A stretch of 40,738 nt of DNA. Source: an uncultured Verrucomicrobiales bacterium. GTDB lineage: Bacteria; Verrucomicrobiota; Verrucomicrobiia; Verrucomicrobiales; DEV007. The notes beneath the pieces are model-generated. The model saw nothing but the letters and a program-made list of their open reading frames with translations, was not told where the DNA came from and did not search any database. Shown piece by piece: positions 1-7,013 of the stretch (its first letter is position 1; every line of letters begins with the position of its first letter). The DNA is taken from assembly GCA_913058215.1 (NCBI GenBank), contig CAJXQE010000014.1, forward strand, positions 1 to 40,738. Direction: 5' to 3'. The position numbers were made by a program, and so were the translations under genes.

Positions 1-49
1 ACGAGATCAGCCTCGGTCTCGTGGGCTCGGAGATGTGTATAAGAGACAG
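1..49. other. Illumina Nextera i7 adapter (sequencing artefact)
   Basis: Bases 1-7 match the end of the P7 primer, 8-15 (CAGCCTCG) match Nextera index N710, and 16-49 match the Nextera read-2 transposase adapter, ending in the 19-bp mosaic end AGATGTGTATAAGAGACAG at 31-49. Genomic sequence starts at about base 50. Read on the minus strand, the adapter adds the false peptide CLLYTSPSPRD to the gene that runs into it. The match comes from memory of the published oligos. Confidence 0.97.
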
Positions 50-573
50 CGGATGACCGCAGCCACTGCGTGATACGGCCACTGATCGGTGACCGGTTCG
101 TCAATGTATCCATAAATAACATCCATGCCCAGCCCGGGCCCCGTCTCCGAGGTCTTTCCGCCCCGGCCGTGGTCCATCGCAATGGCGGCAAACCCTCGCG
201 AAGCCCAAAGCTTCAACCATTCCTGGTAAATTCTACCGCCGCCGCCGTGGACGAGCACGATGGCGGGAAGATTCTTGTCCTTGGTTGGATCCCCCGCGAG
301 TGTGCCGGGAGTGGCATAGCGTGCATGCACACGGGTTTCTTTGCCCTGGAAGGGCTCACCCTTGTAGGACAATACTCGCACTTCCCTTCCATGGTACCAC
401 TCAAACTCCGGAGGCTTGCTCAACTCTTCGAGATTCCACGGTGTTGTTTCTGGCAACGATTCCGCCCGGTGGATAGGTGTTCTGTCGGCGGCGATAGTGC
501 AGTGCATGCTTGCTGCGCAGATCGCAGTCAAGACCAGTCTGAAGCTACAACACATTGTCCTCTTTATGATCAT
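50..573 (-). CDS. Exported alpha/beta-hydrolase, acetyl-xylan esterase / dienelactone hydrolase-like (3' part missing)
   Basis: About 174 genuine residues are present before the reading frame enters the adapter. An N-terminal signal peptide (hydrophobic, ending near ...HCTIAA) is followed by a strand-plus-oxyanion signature, IVLVHGGGGRIYQEW, and then GFAAIAMDHGRGG. This is the usual first half of an alpha/beta-hydrolase of the secreted sugar-ester esterase type. The nucleophile elbow and the rest of the triad would lie beyond the contig end, so activity cannot be judged. The ATG at 573 gives MIIKRTM. A second ATG at 555 has AAGAGG just upstream and may be the real start. The gene lies just downstream of attC-1 in array order, so it is either one more cassette or the first chromosomal gene after the array. 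Confidence 0.8.
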
Positions 574-590
574 TTAAGTGTCCTTCTTAT

Positions 591-709
591 CCATAACGTC
601 CGAGACATGCCACCCGCTACCGGGGGCGCGCCTCCGATTCAGGTTTGGGCTTGTGGTTTCCCTTCGACTTCGGAGCGGTAGCGGGCTGGTCAGCGCCGCC
701 TTGTTCTGC
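591..709 (-). repeat. attC site L1 (type A)
   Basis: Boundary boxes CCATAAC (591-597) and GTTCTGC (703-709). The arms ACCCGCTACCGGGGGCGCGCC and GCGGTAGCGGGCTGGTCAGCGCCG are partly complementary. The last 31 codons of the upstream cassette gene and its stop lie inside the site. Confidence 0.85.
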
Positions 710-1183
710 CGTTTGCTCCAGATATTTTCGGTATAGCCGATCACTAGAAATCTCGCTGAATGTCATCCCACGGTTTGTTGACCAAAGTTTTTTAGGTTCG
801 TCTGTGTCGGCGTCGATTAAACTAATCGTCCATACTGTTGTTCCAGGGGACCAGACTCCAGTGAGTCTCGAAAAATTCAATCGAGTAAATTTTCCGTTTG
901 AATAGGCTGTAATTACGTCAACGTCATTGTGATGAACCACAATCATCAACGGAAGAACGCCAGACATGTTCCCAAAACCCAGGTCGACAAGCTTCTTCTG
1001 ATAGTATGTCTTTGGGCCTTTGTCGTGAATACTCTGAACCTTGGAGAGTAGATTCTGATATTGCTCTTCCGTAAAATCAAGAAGCGCATCAGCACCGCGA
1101 TCCTCCTGATCTTGCGCATCTACCGTTATACTGCTACTCACGATAGAGAGCAGCAATGAGGCGTATATAATGAAGGGTTTCAT
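617..1183 (-). CDS. Exported cassette protein of unknown function with attC-encoded tail
   Basis: I do not recognise a family. From the ATG at 1183 the protein has 188 residues and a clear signal peptide (MKPFIIYASLLLSIVSSSITVDAQ). A longer reading from 1213 would start inside the previous attC and is unlikely. The middle holds mixed alpha/beta sequence with VLPLMIVVHHNDVDVITAY. The C-terminus, from about residue 157, is a Pro/Lys/Glu-rich tail beginning EQGGADQP, encoded by attC L1, with the stop 26 bp inside the site. Probable periplasmic or secreted protein. Confidence 0.75.
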   Translation of the reverse strand: MKPFIIYASLLLSIVSSSITVDAQDQEDRGADALLDFTEEQYQNLLSKVQSIHDKGPKTYYQKKLVDLGFGNMSGVLPLMIVVHHNDVDVITAYSNGKFTRLNFSRLTGVWSPGTTVWTISLIDADTDEPKKLWSTNRGMTFSEISSDRLYRKYLEQTAEQGGADQPATAPKSKGNHKPKPESEARPR

Positions 1184-1190
1184 TTTTTTT

Positions 1191-1309
1191 GCAGAAAGTT
1201 TGAGGCCTGCCAACCGCTACTGGGAGCGACCTTCCGATTCTGGTTTAGGGCTCTGATCAGACTTCGACTCCGGAGCAGTAGATGGTTGGTCAGCGCCGCC
1301 CTGTTCGGT
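1191..1309 (-). repeat. attC site L2 (type A)
   Basis: Boxes GCAGAAA (1191-1197) and GTTCGGT (1303-1309). The left arm carries the type A signature CCGCTACTGGGAGCG. It encodes the C-terminus of the 1217-1771 gene. Confidence 0.85.
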
Positions 1310-1771
1310 GCTTTTTGATTCAAGCGCCTTCGCGGCTTGCCCTTGATGAAATTCGCGGTTAAGGGCGCCGACGTAAACTCCGTCCTTGGTCGGATTCAGA
1401 TAAAAGAGATGTAAAACGTCCTCTCTAAGCCAAATCCTTTGCACGTGAACGGGAGCGGGAATCCGGGTATAATCGACCTTGGAATACGTTAAGGTAACCT
1501 CCTTCTCGATATTCTCACCTTTGACCACCTCTACGACCTGAACCTTCGCGGTAAAGAACGCGATTGGAATTTCTCGACCCTCCTTCCGGTATCCAAATCG
1601 AATAGTCCCTTTCTCTTCCGTGGCCGTGATCTGCGTTGGCCGCCCGATTATTACGACCTCAGCCCGCTCAAAAAGCGCCGCCGGACTCCACTTCCTGACC
1701 TCTCCCGCGCGAAGTGAGTGAACCGACACCAGTAGCGCGGTGGTCAGAATAAGAGTATTTCGAATGTTCAT
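1217..1771 (-). CDS. Exported cassette protein of unknown function with attC-encoded tail
   Basis: 184 residues with a signal peptide ending near LLVSVHSLRA. The mature part starts SPAALFERAEVVIIGRPTQ and continues with FTAKVQVVEVVKGE and KEVTLTYSK, an alternating beta-rich pattern. I cannot assign a family. The last ~33 residues (EQGGADQPSTAPESK...GRSQ) are encoded by attC L2 and match the tails of the neighbouring, otherwise unrelated cassette proteins. The ATG at 1771 lies about 45 bases from the recombination boundary, a longer leader than in most cassettes here. Confidence 0.78.
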   Translation of the reverse strand: MNIRNTLILTTALLVSVHSLRAGEVRKWSPAALFERAEVVIIGRPTQITATEEKGTIRFGYRKEGREIPIAFFTAKVQVVEVVKGENIEKEVTLTYSKVDYTRIPAPVHVQRIWLREDVLHLFYLNPTKDGVYVGALNREFHQGQAAKALESKSTEQGGADQPSTAPESKSDQSPKPESEGRSQ

Positions 1772-1816
1772 CGTGCGAAACTGATTACGTTTGCGTTCTG
1801 GTGCGTGACTTTATTC

Positions 1817-1941
1817 ACCGAAGGTTTGAGGCCGGCTACCCGCTACTGGGAGCGCCTGTCCGCTTCAGGTTTGGGTTTCAATTTACGCGCAGACTTCGCC
1901 TTCGCAGCGGTAGCGGGTTTGTCAGCGCCGCCTTGTTCTGC
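1817..1941 (-). repeat. attC site L3 (type A)
   Basis: Boxes ACCGAAG (1817-1823, degenerate) and GTTCTGC (1935-1941). Type A arm CCGCTACTGGGAGCG, paired with GCAGCGGTAGCGGG plus an extra T. It encodes the end of the 1843-2343 gene. Confidence 0.85.
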
Positions 1942-2343
1942 CCGTTTTTCAGTTAAGCGTTTGATTGAACTCAAGGACTCCGAATACAAGATCAAGTATT
2001 TCCCGTCTGGTTGCTCATCAAGCACGTTAACCGTGTAATCAGCTACTCGTTCCGGGCGAATCGCGATCTGCGCCTTCAGGTCTCCTTCTGCGAGTATCCG
2101 ATAGGTAAGCGAAACGTAAAGATAGTCGGGATACTCCTTCTTAAGCATGATGACGACCTTTCCTGGCTTGTAGTCACGAGTTGCCTTAGGCGGCGTCACG
2201 TAAACGTGGAAAAGGTGGTCATCAACAGTCTTGAAAACTTTAGGAGCAGGCCCACGAGGAAGCGTCTTCGTCGTGGCATTTGCCGATCCGAGCAACGGGC
2301 CGCTAAGAATTATCAATGATGCTAGTGTGGGGAGAAGTTTCAT
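1843..2343 (-). CDS. Exported cassette protein of unknown function with attC-encoded tail
   Basis: 166 residues. A signal peptide (MKLLPTLASLIILSGPLLGSANA) precedes a small beta-rich domain containing VVIMLKKEYPDYLYVSLTYRIL and DEQPDGKYLILYS. No family recognised. The tail from AEQGGADKPATAAKAK to RRSQ is read from attC L3, with the stop 26 bp inside the site. The ATG at 2343 is about 7 bases from the attC box of the preceding cassette, so there is almost no leader and no visible Shine-Dalgarno. Confidence 0.78.
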   Translation of the reverse strand: MKLLPTLASLIILSGPLLGSANATTKTLPRGPAPKVFKTVDDHLFHVYVTPPKATRDYKPGKVVIMLKKEYPDYLYVSLTYRILAEGDLKAQIAIRPERVADYTVNVLDEQPDGKYLILYSESLSSIKRLTEKRAEQGGADKPATAAKAKSARKLKPKPEADRRSQ

Positions 2344-2349
2344 TTCTTG

Positions 2350-2474
2350 GCAGAACGTTTTAGAGCACCCGCCCGCTACTGGGAGCGCCCATCCGATTCT
2401 AGTTTAGTATTCTCTTTGCCCTCAGGCTTCGACTCCGGAGCGGCAGTGGGTTGGTCAGCGCCGTCTTGCTCGGC
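2350..2474 (-). repeat. attC site L4 (type A)
   Basis: Boxes GCAGAAC (2350-2356) and GCTCGGC (2468-2474). Type A arm with CCGCTACTGGGAGCG. It encodes the end of the 2376-2939 gene. Confidence 0.85.
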
Positions 2475-2939
2475 GTCGAGCGGTTCAATTTGAAAGACGG
2501 GATCTTCGTCACCGGGAAACCCTTCAACGAAGTCTTCAAGCGATAGCCAATACTCGAATTGGTCCGAGCCACGGAAAGCCAAACCGGCGAGTTCGACTTC
2601 GCTTCTCGCCAGAGAAAAATCTGCATGGCAGAACCCGTCATCGTCAGGATAGTAGCGCCCCTGGAATTTGGTAGGGGTCGGCCGATTGTGATTGTTGTCC
2701 TTGTGGACGATTAGATCCAGGCGGTATCCAATGTCCTCGCGCGTTTCGTAGGTAGGCTTCCACGAGATTCGAAAACTCAGATAGTCATCATCACCTCCTT
2801 TCTCGACGGGTTGGTGTTCGATCGTCGCTCCGATCCTTTTGATCTTGTCTTCGCTATCAATCGAAATCGAAAACGGACTTGCCCAAACCGCTTGGCAAAG
2901 GAAGCTGGCGATCAAAATGTTCCAGTAGATAAGCCTCAT
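2376..2939 (-). CDS. Exported cassette protein of unknown function with attC-encoded tail
   Basis: 187 residues. A signal peptide ends near FLCQAVWASP. The mature part is acidic and beta-rich (SFRISWKPTYETREDIGYRL, then YYPDDDGFCHADFSLA). No family recognised. The C-terminus AEQDGADQPTAAPESK...GRSQ is encoded by attC L4. The start ATG follows the attC box of the next site within about 9 bases. Confidence 0.76.
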   Translation of the reverse strand: MRLIYWNILIASFLCQAVWASPFSISIDSEDKIKRIGATIEHQPVEKGGDDDYLSFRISWKPTYETREDIGYRLDLIVHKDNNHNRPTPTKFQGRYYPDDDGFCHADFSLARSEVELAGLAFRGSDQFEYWLSLEDFVEGFPGDEDPVFQIEPLDAEQDGADQPTAAPESKPEGKENTKLESDGRSQ

Positions 2940-2947
2940 ATTTCTTA

Positions 2948-3072
2948 GCCGAACGTTTTAGAGATACCAGCCCGATCTGAGGGCGCGATATCGAAAGGAG
3001 AATATGGATTCGAATCAGGAAAGTCAATCAACTCGGAACGTGATCGGTCTTGGTATCCTCGGCTTGCTCTGC
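2948..3072 (-). repeat. attC site L5 (type B)
   Basis: Boxes GCCGAAC (2948-2954) and GCTCTGC (3066-3072). Type B arms: AGCCCGATCTGAGGGCGCG against GTGATCGGTCTTGG. The loop side contains the GAATCAGGAAAGTCAATCAA segment seen in all type B sites. Confidence 0.85.
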
Positions 3073-3435
3073 ACGTGTTCGGTCTCGATTGGATAGAGCC
3101 ACGGACAGTCCGATCAGGAACAAGGCGGGAATCCCGCCATGGTAATACTGATTCAACCACTCGAAAGGGAGAGGGCCGGACTCGCCGCTATCCCGAAAAT
3201 GAACGAAGAATCCGATGAGGCTCGCTCCGGCAAAAACAGCCATTGAAACAACCCAAAGTGTTTTCGGAATCTTGACGTAGAGCTTAAGAACCGAACCTAA
3301 TACCGCCGCCGCAATGGTGAAATCAATGATGGCAGACCAGTCCCCACTAAAAAGAAATAGGACACCATACAAAAACGGCCCTAGAAAACAGAGCCCGGCG
3401 AAAATGACAGCCGTGATCCCAATGCAGAATTTCAT
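3028..3435 (-). CDS. Cassette-encoded membrane protein, about four TM helices
   Basis: 135 residues, mostly hydrophobic: TM-like stretches at about residues 4-28, 33-52, 58-78 and 97-113. Unknown family. The tail RAEQAEDTKTDHVPS runs into attC L5. The ATG at 3435 sits 6 bases from the L6 box, with AAGAA directly before it. Inner-membrane location is inferred from hydropathy only. Confidence 0.72.
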   Translation of the reverse strand: MKFCIGITAVIFAGLCFLGPFLYGVLFLFSGDWSAIIDFTIAAAVLGSVLKLYVKIPKTLWVVSMAVFAGASLIGFFVHFRDSGESGPLPFEWLNQYYHGGIPALFLIGLSVALSNRDRTRAEQAEDTKTDHVPS

Positions 3436-3441
3436 TTCTTG

Positions 3442-3564
3442 AGCGAACGATTTAGAGATGTCACTGCCTGCCGACAGCGCGCTCCGACTTTAGGGAGGTT
3501 TGAATGTTCATTCGGCTTTCGACTCAGCCCGGGCAGGCAGTTGATCATTCGCGTCTTGTTCTGC
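3442..3564 (-). repeat. attC site L6 (type E)
   Basis: Boxes AGCGAAC (3442-3448) and GTTCTGC (3558-3564). Arms GTCACTGCCTGCCGACAGCG and CAGCCCGGGCAGGCAGTTGA are complementary around CTGCCTGCC/GGCAGGCAG. Confidence 0.85.
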
Positions 3565-3598
3565 CTTGCGTCTAGTTAGGACCGGGCGATGACCTCGA

Positions 3599-3826
3599 TT
3601 AATCGGATGCGCCTTGTGTAATACCGGTCTGATTCACTCTTGCTGCGCGACGAAGTGCTGAGCGGATTGTCGCAACAGCACCGACTACAGGTAGAGCGAG
3701 AAGGTAGGCAAACCATGCGTCGAAGCCATCGAGACAGATGATGACGCATCCGGCTCCGAGCAGCATGAAGCTGGCGAGGACGAAGGCGCAATCGAAGAGC
3801 GTAAATTGAAAGTCGTATTGTTTCAT
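3599..3826 (-). CDS. Small cassette membrane protein, two TM helices
   Basis: 75 residues: a short polar start (MKQYDFQFTLFD), two hydrophobic helices (about 10-31 and 35-54), then a basic C-terminus (RSALRRAARVNQ). Unknown family. The gene ends before attC L6. Its ATG at 3826 is preceded by about 108 bases before the L7 box, an unusually long leader for this array, in which I see no other gene. Confidence 0.62.
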   Translation of the reverse strand: MKQYDFQFTLFDCAFVLASFMLLGAGCVIICLDGFDAWFAYLLALPVVGAVATIRSALRRAARVNQTGITQGASD

Positions 3827-3934
3827 CGGATTCTATTTCGGTATGAAGCTATTCAATCTGGACAGATGATGCGATTACAATTTCAACTTCAGATTGGAAG
3901 TCATTTCCAGCCGCCGCGATACAAAGCTCTTTCC

Positions 3935-4059
3935 GCCGAACGATTTAGTCCTCCTGCGCCTGACCGAGGGCCCGCTCCGACCTCTGGATTGATGGTTGCA
4001 CTATCATGACTGGTTGAGCTCGTTGCGAGTCAGGCCTTAGGGTCGACGACTTGTTATCC
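3935..4059 (-). repeat. attC site L7 (type D)
   Basis: Boxes GCCGAAC (3935-3941) and GTTATCC (4053-4059). Arm GCCTGACCGAGGGCCCGCTCCGAC pairs with GAGCTCGTTGCGAGTCAGGC. The same arm type recurs in site R4 of the other array. Confidence 0.84.
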
Positions 4060-4530
4060 CTCGGTTGTTTCCAGGTTTTCGCGAATGTGTTGCGCTAGCT
4101 TGGTAGTCAATGAGCTGAAAGTGCTCCGAATTCTTTCAGTCGCGGCGCTCACAACGGCCTCCCACTCATCTCCTCGGGTCTCTTCCTGGCCAGCCACCAA
4201 CTCTATACGTTTGCTCCGCTCAGGGAAGCTCTCATCAGGAGATCCGAATCGCTTCCCAAAACTGGTTAAAGCATCAAGAGTCTCAGATGCTTGGATCTCT
4301 TCCAGGAATTGGCAGAGCAAAGGATAATCGTCAGCAGTGGAATTGGAGAAGTATTGCTCGCCCCCACCATTGCCTATTTCCGCCTTCAGCCACCATGCGG
4401 CGTGAACTCCGCGCTGCACTCCAGAGAACTCATCAATCTTGCGTGGTGAACGATCATGGACGGCAGTAACCAACTCTCGATCAGATGCGCCTTCCGCGAT
4501 CCTTGCGAGTGATTTTCGGAACGGCCACAT
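4054..4530 (-). CDS. DUF4375 (DMP19)-like cassette protein
   Basis: 158 residues, no signal peptide, predicted cytoplasmic. The central part, HAAWWLKAEIGNGGGEQYFSN followed by PLLCQFLEEIQASETLDAL, matches the general DUF4375/DMP19 pattern: a helix, an NGG motif, an aromatic-rich turn and a helical repeat. That family has no settled enzymatic function; some members have been described as DNA mimics. The stop overlaps the inner edge of attC L7. Family assignment is by memory of the motif. Confidence 0.7.
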   Translation of the reverse strand: MWPFRKSLARIAEGASDRELVTAVHDRSPRKIDEFSGVQRGVHAAWWLKAEIGNGGGEQYFSNSTADDYPLLCQFLEEIQASETLDALTSFGKRFGSPDESFPERSKRIELVAGQEETRGDEWEAVVSAATERIRSTFSSLTTKLAQHIRENLETTEG

Positions 4531-4538
4531 TTTTTATA

Positions 4539-4665
4539 GCCCAACGTCAGAGTGCTGCCACAGGCTGGTTGAGAGCGAGCTCCGATTTCATGGTTGATGG
4601 TTGGATTGTCATTACGATTTCGACTTGCGGAGGGCAGCCTGTTGGTCAGATACGTCTTCTTATGT
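4539..4665 (-). repeat. attC site L8 (type C)
   Basis: Boxes GCCCAAC (4539-4545) and CTTATGT (4659-4665). Arms GTGCTGCCACAGGCTGGTTGAGAGCG and GGGCAGCCTGTTGGTCAG. It is nearly identical to site R13, which ends the duplicate copy of this cassette. Confidence 0.85.
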
Positions 4666-4676
4666 GGCTTTCATTG

Positions 4677-5102
4677 TCACGGATGTATTCCGATGATTCG
4701 ATAGAAATCTCCATCCTTAATTCGATAGAAATCTCCATCCTTGAAATCTCCCTTGCCCTTGACTGCACTCTGATGCTGCAATTCAAAGTCGAATGACAAG
4801 GGCTTGTTCATCCTGATTCTGATTATCTTCGTTTTCTTATCATATAAAGGTTTTGACAGTTCAATCTGTTTAATCTGCACATCTGCGAAGAGTTTACTGA
4901 GGGCTTCGACCGTGTATCCACGTTTGGGCTGATTCTTGACCTTGTCGAGGTCCACATACTTTCTGAGATACTCGAGATCATTCTTCTGGAGTGCCTCAAC
5001 AAATTCTGTGATCACAAGTTGTGGTGCTCTTGCTTCGGCAAGTGCCTGAGTGCTCGTCATCACGACGCACAGCAACACTGTGAGGTTGAGGGTCGTTTTC
5101 AT
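4677..5102 (-). CDS. Exported cassette protein, copy 1 of a duplicated cassette
   Basis: From the ATG at 5102 the protein has 141 residues with a signal peptide (MKTTLNLTVLLCVVMTSTQALA). The ORF can be extended to a GTG at 5114, but that is next to the attC box. The mature part starts PQLVITEFVEALQKNDLEYL, which resembles the first helix of NTF2-like/DUF4878-type small exported proteins; this is only a suggestion. It differs from the 38308-38709 product by five substitutions (K2R, T3I, V14A, R25I and one S/N) and by an 8-residue tandem duplication (KDGDFYRI twice) near the C-terminus. Confidence 0.8.
   Translation of the reverse strand: MKTTLNLTVLLCVVMTSTQALAEARAPQLVITEFVEALQKNDLEYLRKYVDLDKVKNQPKRGYTVEALSKLFADVQIKQIELSKPLYDKKTKIIRIRMNKPLSFDFELQHQSAVKGKGDFKDGDFYRIKDGDFYRIIGIHP
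4696..4743. repeat. 24-bp tandem duplication inside a cassette gene
   Basis: Two copies of ATTCGATAGAAATCTCCATC+CTT(A/G) at 4696-4719 and 4720-4743. The duplicate gene at about 38.3 kb has one copy. The frame is kept and eight residues are added. Confidence 0.95.
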
Positions 5103-5112
5103 TTTTCTTTTC

Positions 5113-5224
5113 ACATAAGGTCAAGCACGAGGCACGGCTGGCCGGGAGCGCACGCTCGATGCAGGACAAGGGTTGAAATTTCGGCGAATCATTCGAACTC
5201 GGAGCGTGTCAGCTGTTGTTCTCC
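5113..5224 (-). repeat. attC site L9
   Basis: Left box ACATAAG (5113-5119). The right box is either GTTCTCC (5218-5224) or GCTCTCC about 15 bases further on. Arms around GGCACGGCTGGCC and GTGTCAGCTGTT are weaker than at other sites. Confidence 0.7.
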
Positions 5225-5250
5225 AAGCGCTTGCTCTCCACGTTATTTTG

Positions 5251-5673
5251 TCAGGCTCCAACTGTCAAAGTTGACTTTTTCCGAATGCCAACCACGACCC
5301 CGATCAACGTTAGCAGAATCCCTGAACCTAATGTGTAGAGGATAGTCTTCTGCTTTCCCTTGAGAACGGCGACGGGAATCACTCTGTTTGGATTCTTCTT
5401 CATGTAGTAGACTTGGATTTCATCTTCGGTGGCAGCCTCTTCCAAAGTTGATGCGGCGACTGATGCGGTCCCGTTCCGAGGATTGCCATCAACAGCGTAC
5501 TGAATTTCGAGATTGATATTTCCTTCACCTCTTCGCAGCCACTGCTTCTCTGAACTCAAGATCTTCGCAGTCGTCTCCTGGGCGTCAGACCACTGAACAA
5601 AGTTTCCAAAATACCCAAGGGTCGTAAAAGCGAGGAGTGCGATTCCAATGATGAGAAAGAGATTATTTTTCAT
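5251..5673 (-). CDS. DUF3592-like cassette membrane protein
   Basis: 140 residues. TM helix at about 4-24, a middle extracytoplasmic beta domain (NINLEIQYAVDGNPRNGTAS, then EDEIQVYYMKKNPNRVIPV), and a second TM helix at about 111-131 followed by a short basic end. This order (helix, small domain with the Y.V.G and V.Y....P motifs, helix) is that of DUF3592 proteins, whose role is unknown. The stop at 5251 lies just outside attC L9. Confidence 0.72.
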   Translation of the reverse strand: MKNNLFLIIGIALLAFTTLGYFGNFVQWSDAQETTAKILSSEKQWLRRGEGNINLEIQYAVDGNPRNGTASVAASTLEEAATEDEIQVYYMKKNPNRVIPVAVLKGKQKTILYTLGSGILLTLIGVVVGIRKKSTLTVGA

Positions 5674-5721
5674 GAGGTGTTATTTTGCCAGAAAGCTGAT
5701 TTGACGTAAGAGGATTTCTTG

Positions 5722-5845
5722 GGAGAACGTCAAGAGATGCCAGCCCGATCTGGGAGCAAGATCTCGATAGGAGATTAGGGATTTGAATTAGAGTAGTCAA
5801 TCAACTCGGAGCGTGATCGGGCTTGGTATCCTCGCCTTGTTCGGC
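5722..5845 (-). repeat. attC site L10 (type B)
   Basis: Boxes GGAGAAC (5722-5728) and GTTCGGC (5839-5845). Arms CCAGCCCGATCTGGGAGC and GTGATCGGGCTTGG. A further box-like stretch (GCCAGAAAGCTGATTTGACG, about 5684-5703) precedes it and may be a remnant. Confidence 0.85.
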
Positions 5846-5853
5846 TAACTGGG

Positions 5854-6246
5854 TTACGAATCGCCTAAGCCGAAAAACGCTCGACTCTTCTCGCCGCGAG
5901 CATAGTGGTAGAGGAGGTAAAATAGCAATAATGCAAAAACTGATGTCCCAATGATCGCAACCCATGAAGCCGGGCCGCCATTTTGAGGGGAAATGTGAAA
6001 ATACAGACTTTGAAGTGCTCGGATGACAATAAGGACCAGCGCTGACGTCCCAATCCCGTAAGTTACTTTCGATCGCGGTGTGGTAATTGAAAATAGAATC
6101 GCCAACACTGCAACAGCAGCCACTGCGACCCCAAGGAAATCTGCGAAGCCCCCAGCAACCAATAGAATATTCACTGCCGCAGCTCCAACGAAAGGGACGA
6201 AAGCCCACTTATGAGATGGTGGCCGAGAAGGTCTTTCCTTTTCCAT
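5854..6246 (-). CDS. Cassette-encoded membrane protein, four TM helices (first cassette of the left array)
   Basis: 130 residues. A short basic cytoplasmic start (MEKERPSRPPSHK) precedes four hydrophobic stretches at about 15-33, 36-54, 64-82 and 93-115, and the C-terminus is polar. Unknown family. It is the cassette nearest the array head, so the most recently acquired by the usual integron rule. A different frame here (5801-6208) reads into attC but gives a poor Cys/Trp-rich sequence and is rejected. Confidence 0.7.
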   Translation of the reverse strand: MEKERPSRPPSHKWAFVPFVGAAAVNILLVAGGFADFLGVAVAAVAVLAILFSITTPRSKVTYGIGTSALVLIVIRALQSLYFHISPQNGGPASWVAIIGTSVFALLLFYLLYHYARGEKSRAFFGLGDS

Positions 6247-6589
6247 ATATCCAGGTTTCCAGCCCTAACAGTATTATTAGTTCATAGGCATATCGATATT
6301 CATCTCGAATATCGGGCCTTGTTTCACGATTAGGGAAACGAATAACCCCTTCTGTGTCAAGGTTTCCGTGGCCTTCCTTCCGTTCATTCCCATTAATTAA
6401 TGGCTCTTGATATTCCAAGGCTCCTAATCCTCTGATAGCCGTGTCAATTTTTCCTGATAACCAAGCTTCTCGAATAGCTTGAGGAAACGAAGCTTCATTT
6501 TCCCCCCTTGCGTTTGGTGAATAAATTACCGTAATAGTGCTTTTATAAACACCTCCCATAAGATTGCTCCCCCCGGTAATTCCGCTCAT
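6209..6589 (-). CDS. Hypothetical ORF crossing the left array head
   Basis: 126 residues, unrecognised: MSGITGGSNLMGGVYKSTIT, then SFPQAIREAWLSGKIDTAIRG, and RFPNRETRPDIRDEYRYAYELI. Its base composition is more AT-rich than its neighbours. The last ~19 codons lie beyond the candidate attI and inside the first cassette, overlapping that gene by 38 bp. If real, the gene was extended or cut when cassettes entered at its 3' end. The coding potential is uncertain. Confidence 0.4.
   Translation of the reverse strand: MSGITGGSNLMGGVYKSTITVIYSPNARGENEASFPQAIREAWLSGKIDTAIRGLGALEYQEPLINGNERKEGHGNLDTEGVIRFPNRETRPDIRDEYRYAYELIILLGLETWIYGKGKTFSATIS
6267..6280 (-). other. Candidate attI / array head, left
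   Basis: AACAGTATTATTAG directly abuts the first cassette, whose boundary box reads GTTAGGG on the minus strand. The right array head carries AACAGTATTTATTAG at the equivalent point. This is the only sequence shared on the non-cassette side of both heads. Confidence 0.5.
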
Positions 6590-7013
6590 TTTGACTGGAG
6601 ATCCGATTTACGTGCTTCTCGTGATCTCAATTCACGGGAGATATCGGCTTTCGGGATTTTTCTGGACTGGTTTGAGTCCTGGCGTGTTCCGCGCTCGCTA
6701 GCTCCGGGCTGACAAAGGAAATGGTGCCCTCTTCCGGACGGCCGACATTACTCTTAACAATTCACGCCAGCAGCTCCCACTCGGCGGAACTGTGGCCAGA
6801 TTCCGCTACATCGAATGCGTGTAGCAGAAGATGCCAATCTTCTGCTTTCCCAGTGATCGAGCCTCTCCCTCAAAACCGCAAGATTCGATCCAGCCCATGG
6901 AATCCAGGGTCTTTGCACTTGGTCTTTGCACTAGCCCTCGGCACTGGAACGAGTGAAATACGGATTGCCTCAGGTGAAGTTCAAAACTCCGGCTGTGACC
7001 GGAAGCTGAACTC
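6590..7013. other. Non-coding gap between left array and rlpA
   Basis: No convincing gene on either strand and no integrase remnant that I can read. It holds a perfect 10-bp inverted repeat with a 4-base loop (AGCAGAAGAT / ATCTTCTGCT, 6823-6846) and a 13-bp tandem repeat (GGTCTTTGCACT(T/A), 6908-6933). The hairpin may end rlpA transcripts, but it lacks a U-tract in that direction. Confidence 0.6.

Larger units (their letters stand above)
591..6269 (-). mobile_element. Integron gene-cassette array, left (10 cassettes, no integrase)
   Basis: Ten consecutive minus-strand units of one small gene plus one attC-like site of mostly 123-130 bp. Each site is bounded by inverted boxes, typically GCAGAAC and GTTCTGC, with partly self-complementary arms that carry unpaired extra bases, as integron attC sites do. 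The head is at 6267-6269, where the first cassette meets a candidate attI. No tyrosine recombinase is encoded in the window. The array may continue leftward past the artefactual contig end. Confidence 0.88.

Noticed and set aside
7-49. C-terminal peptide of the first gene (CLLYTSPSPRDRG)
   Set aside because: It is translated adapter sequence.
5801-6208. Alternative minus-strand frame ending in AEQGEDTKPDHAPS
   Set aside because: Cys/Trp/Arg-rich and unlike a protein; the 5854-6246 frame gives a clean membrane protein. The ending only shows that attC type B encodes a similar tail.
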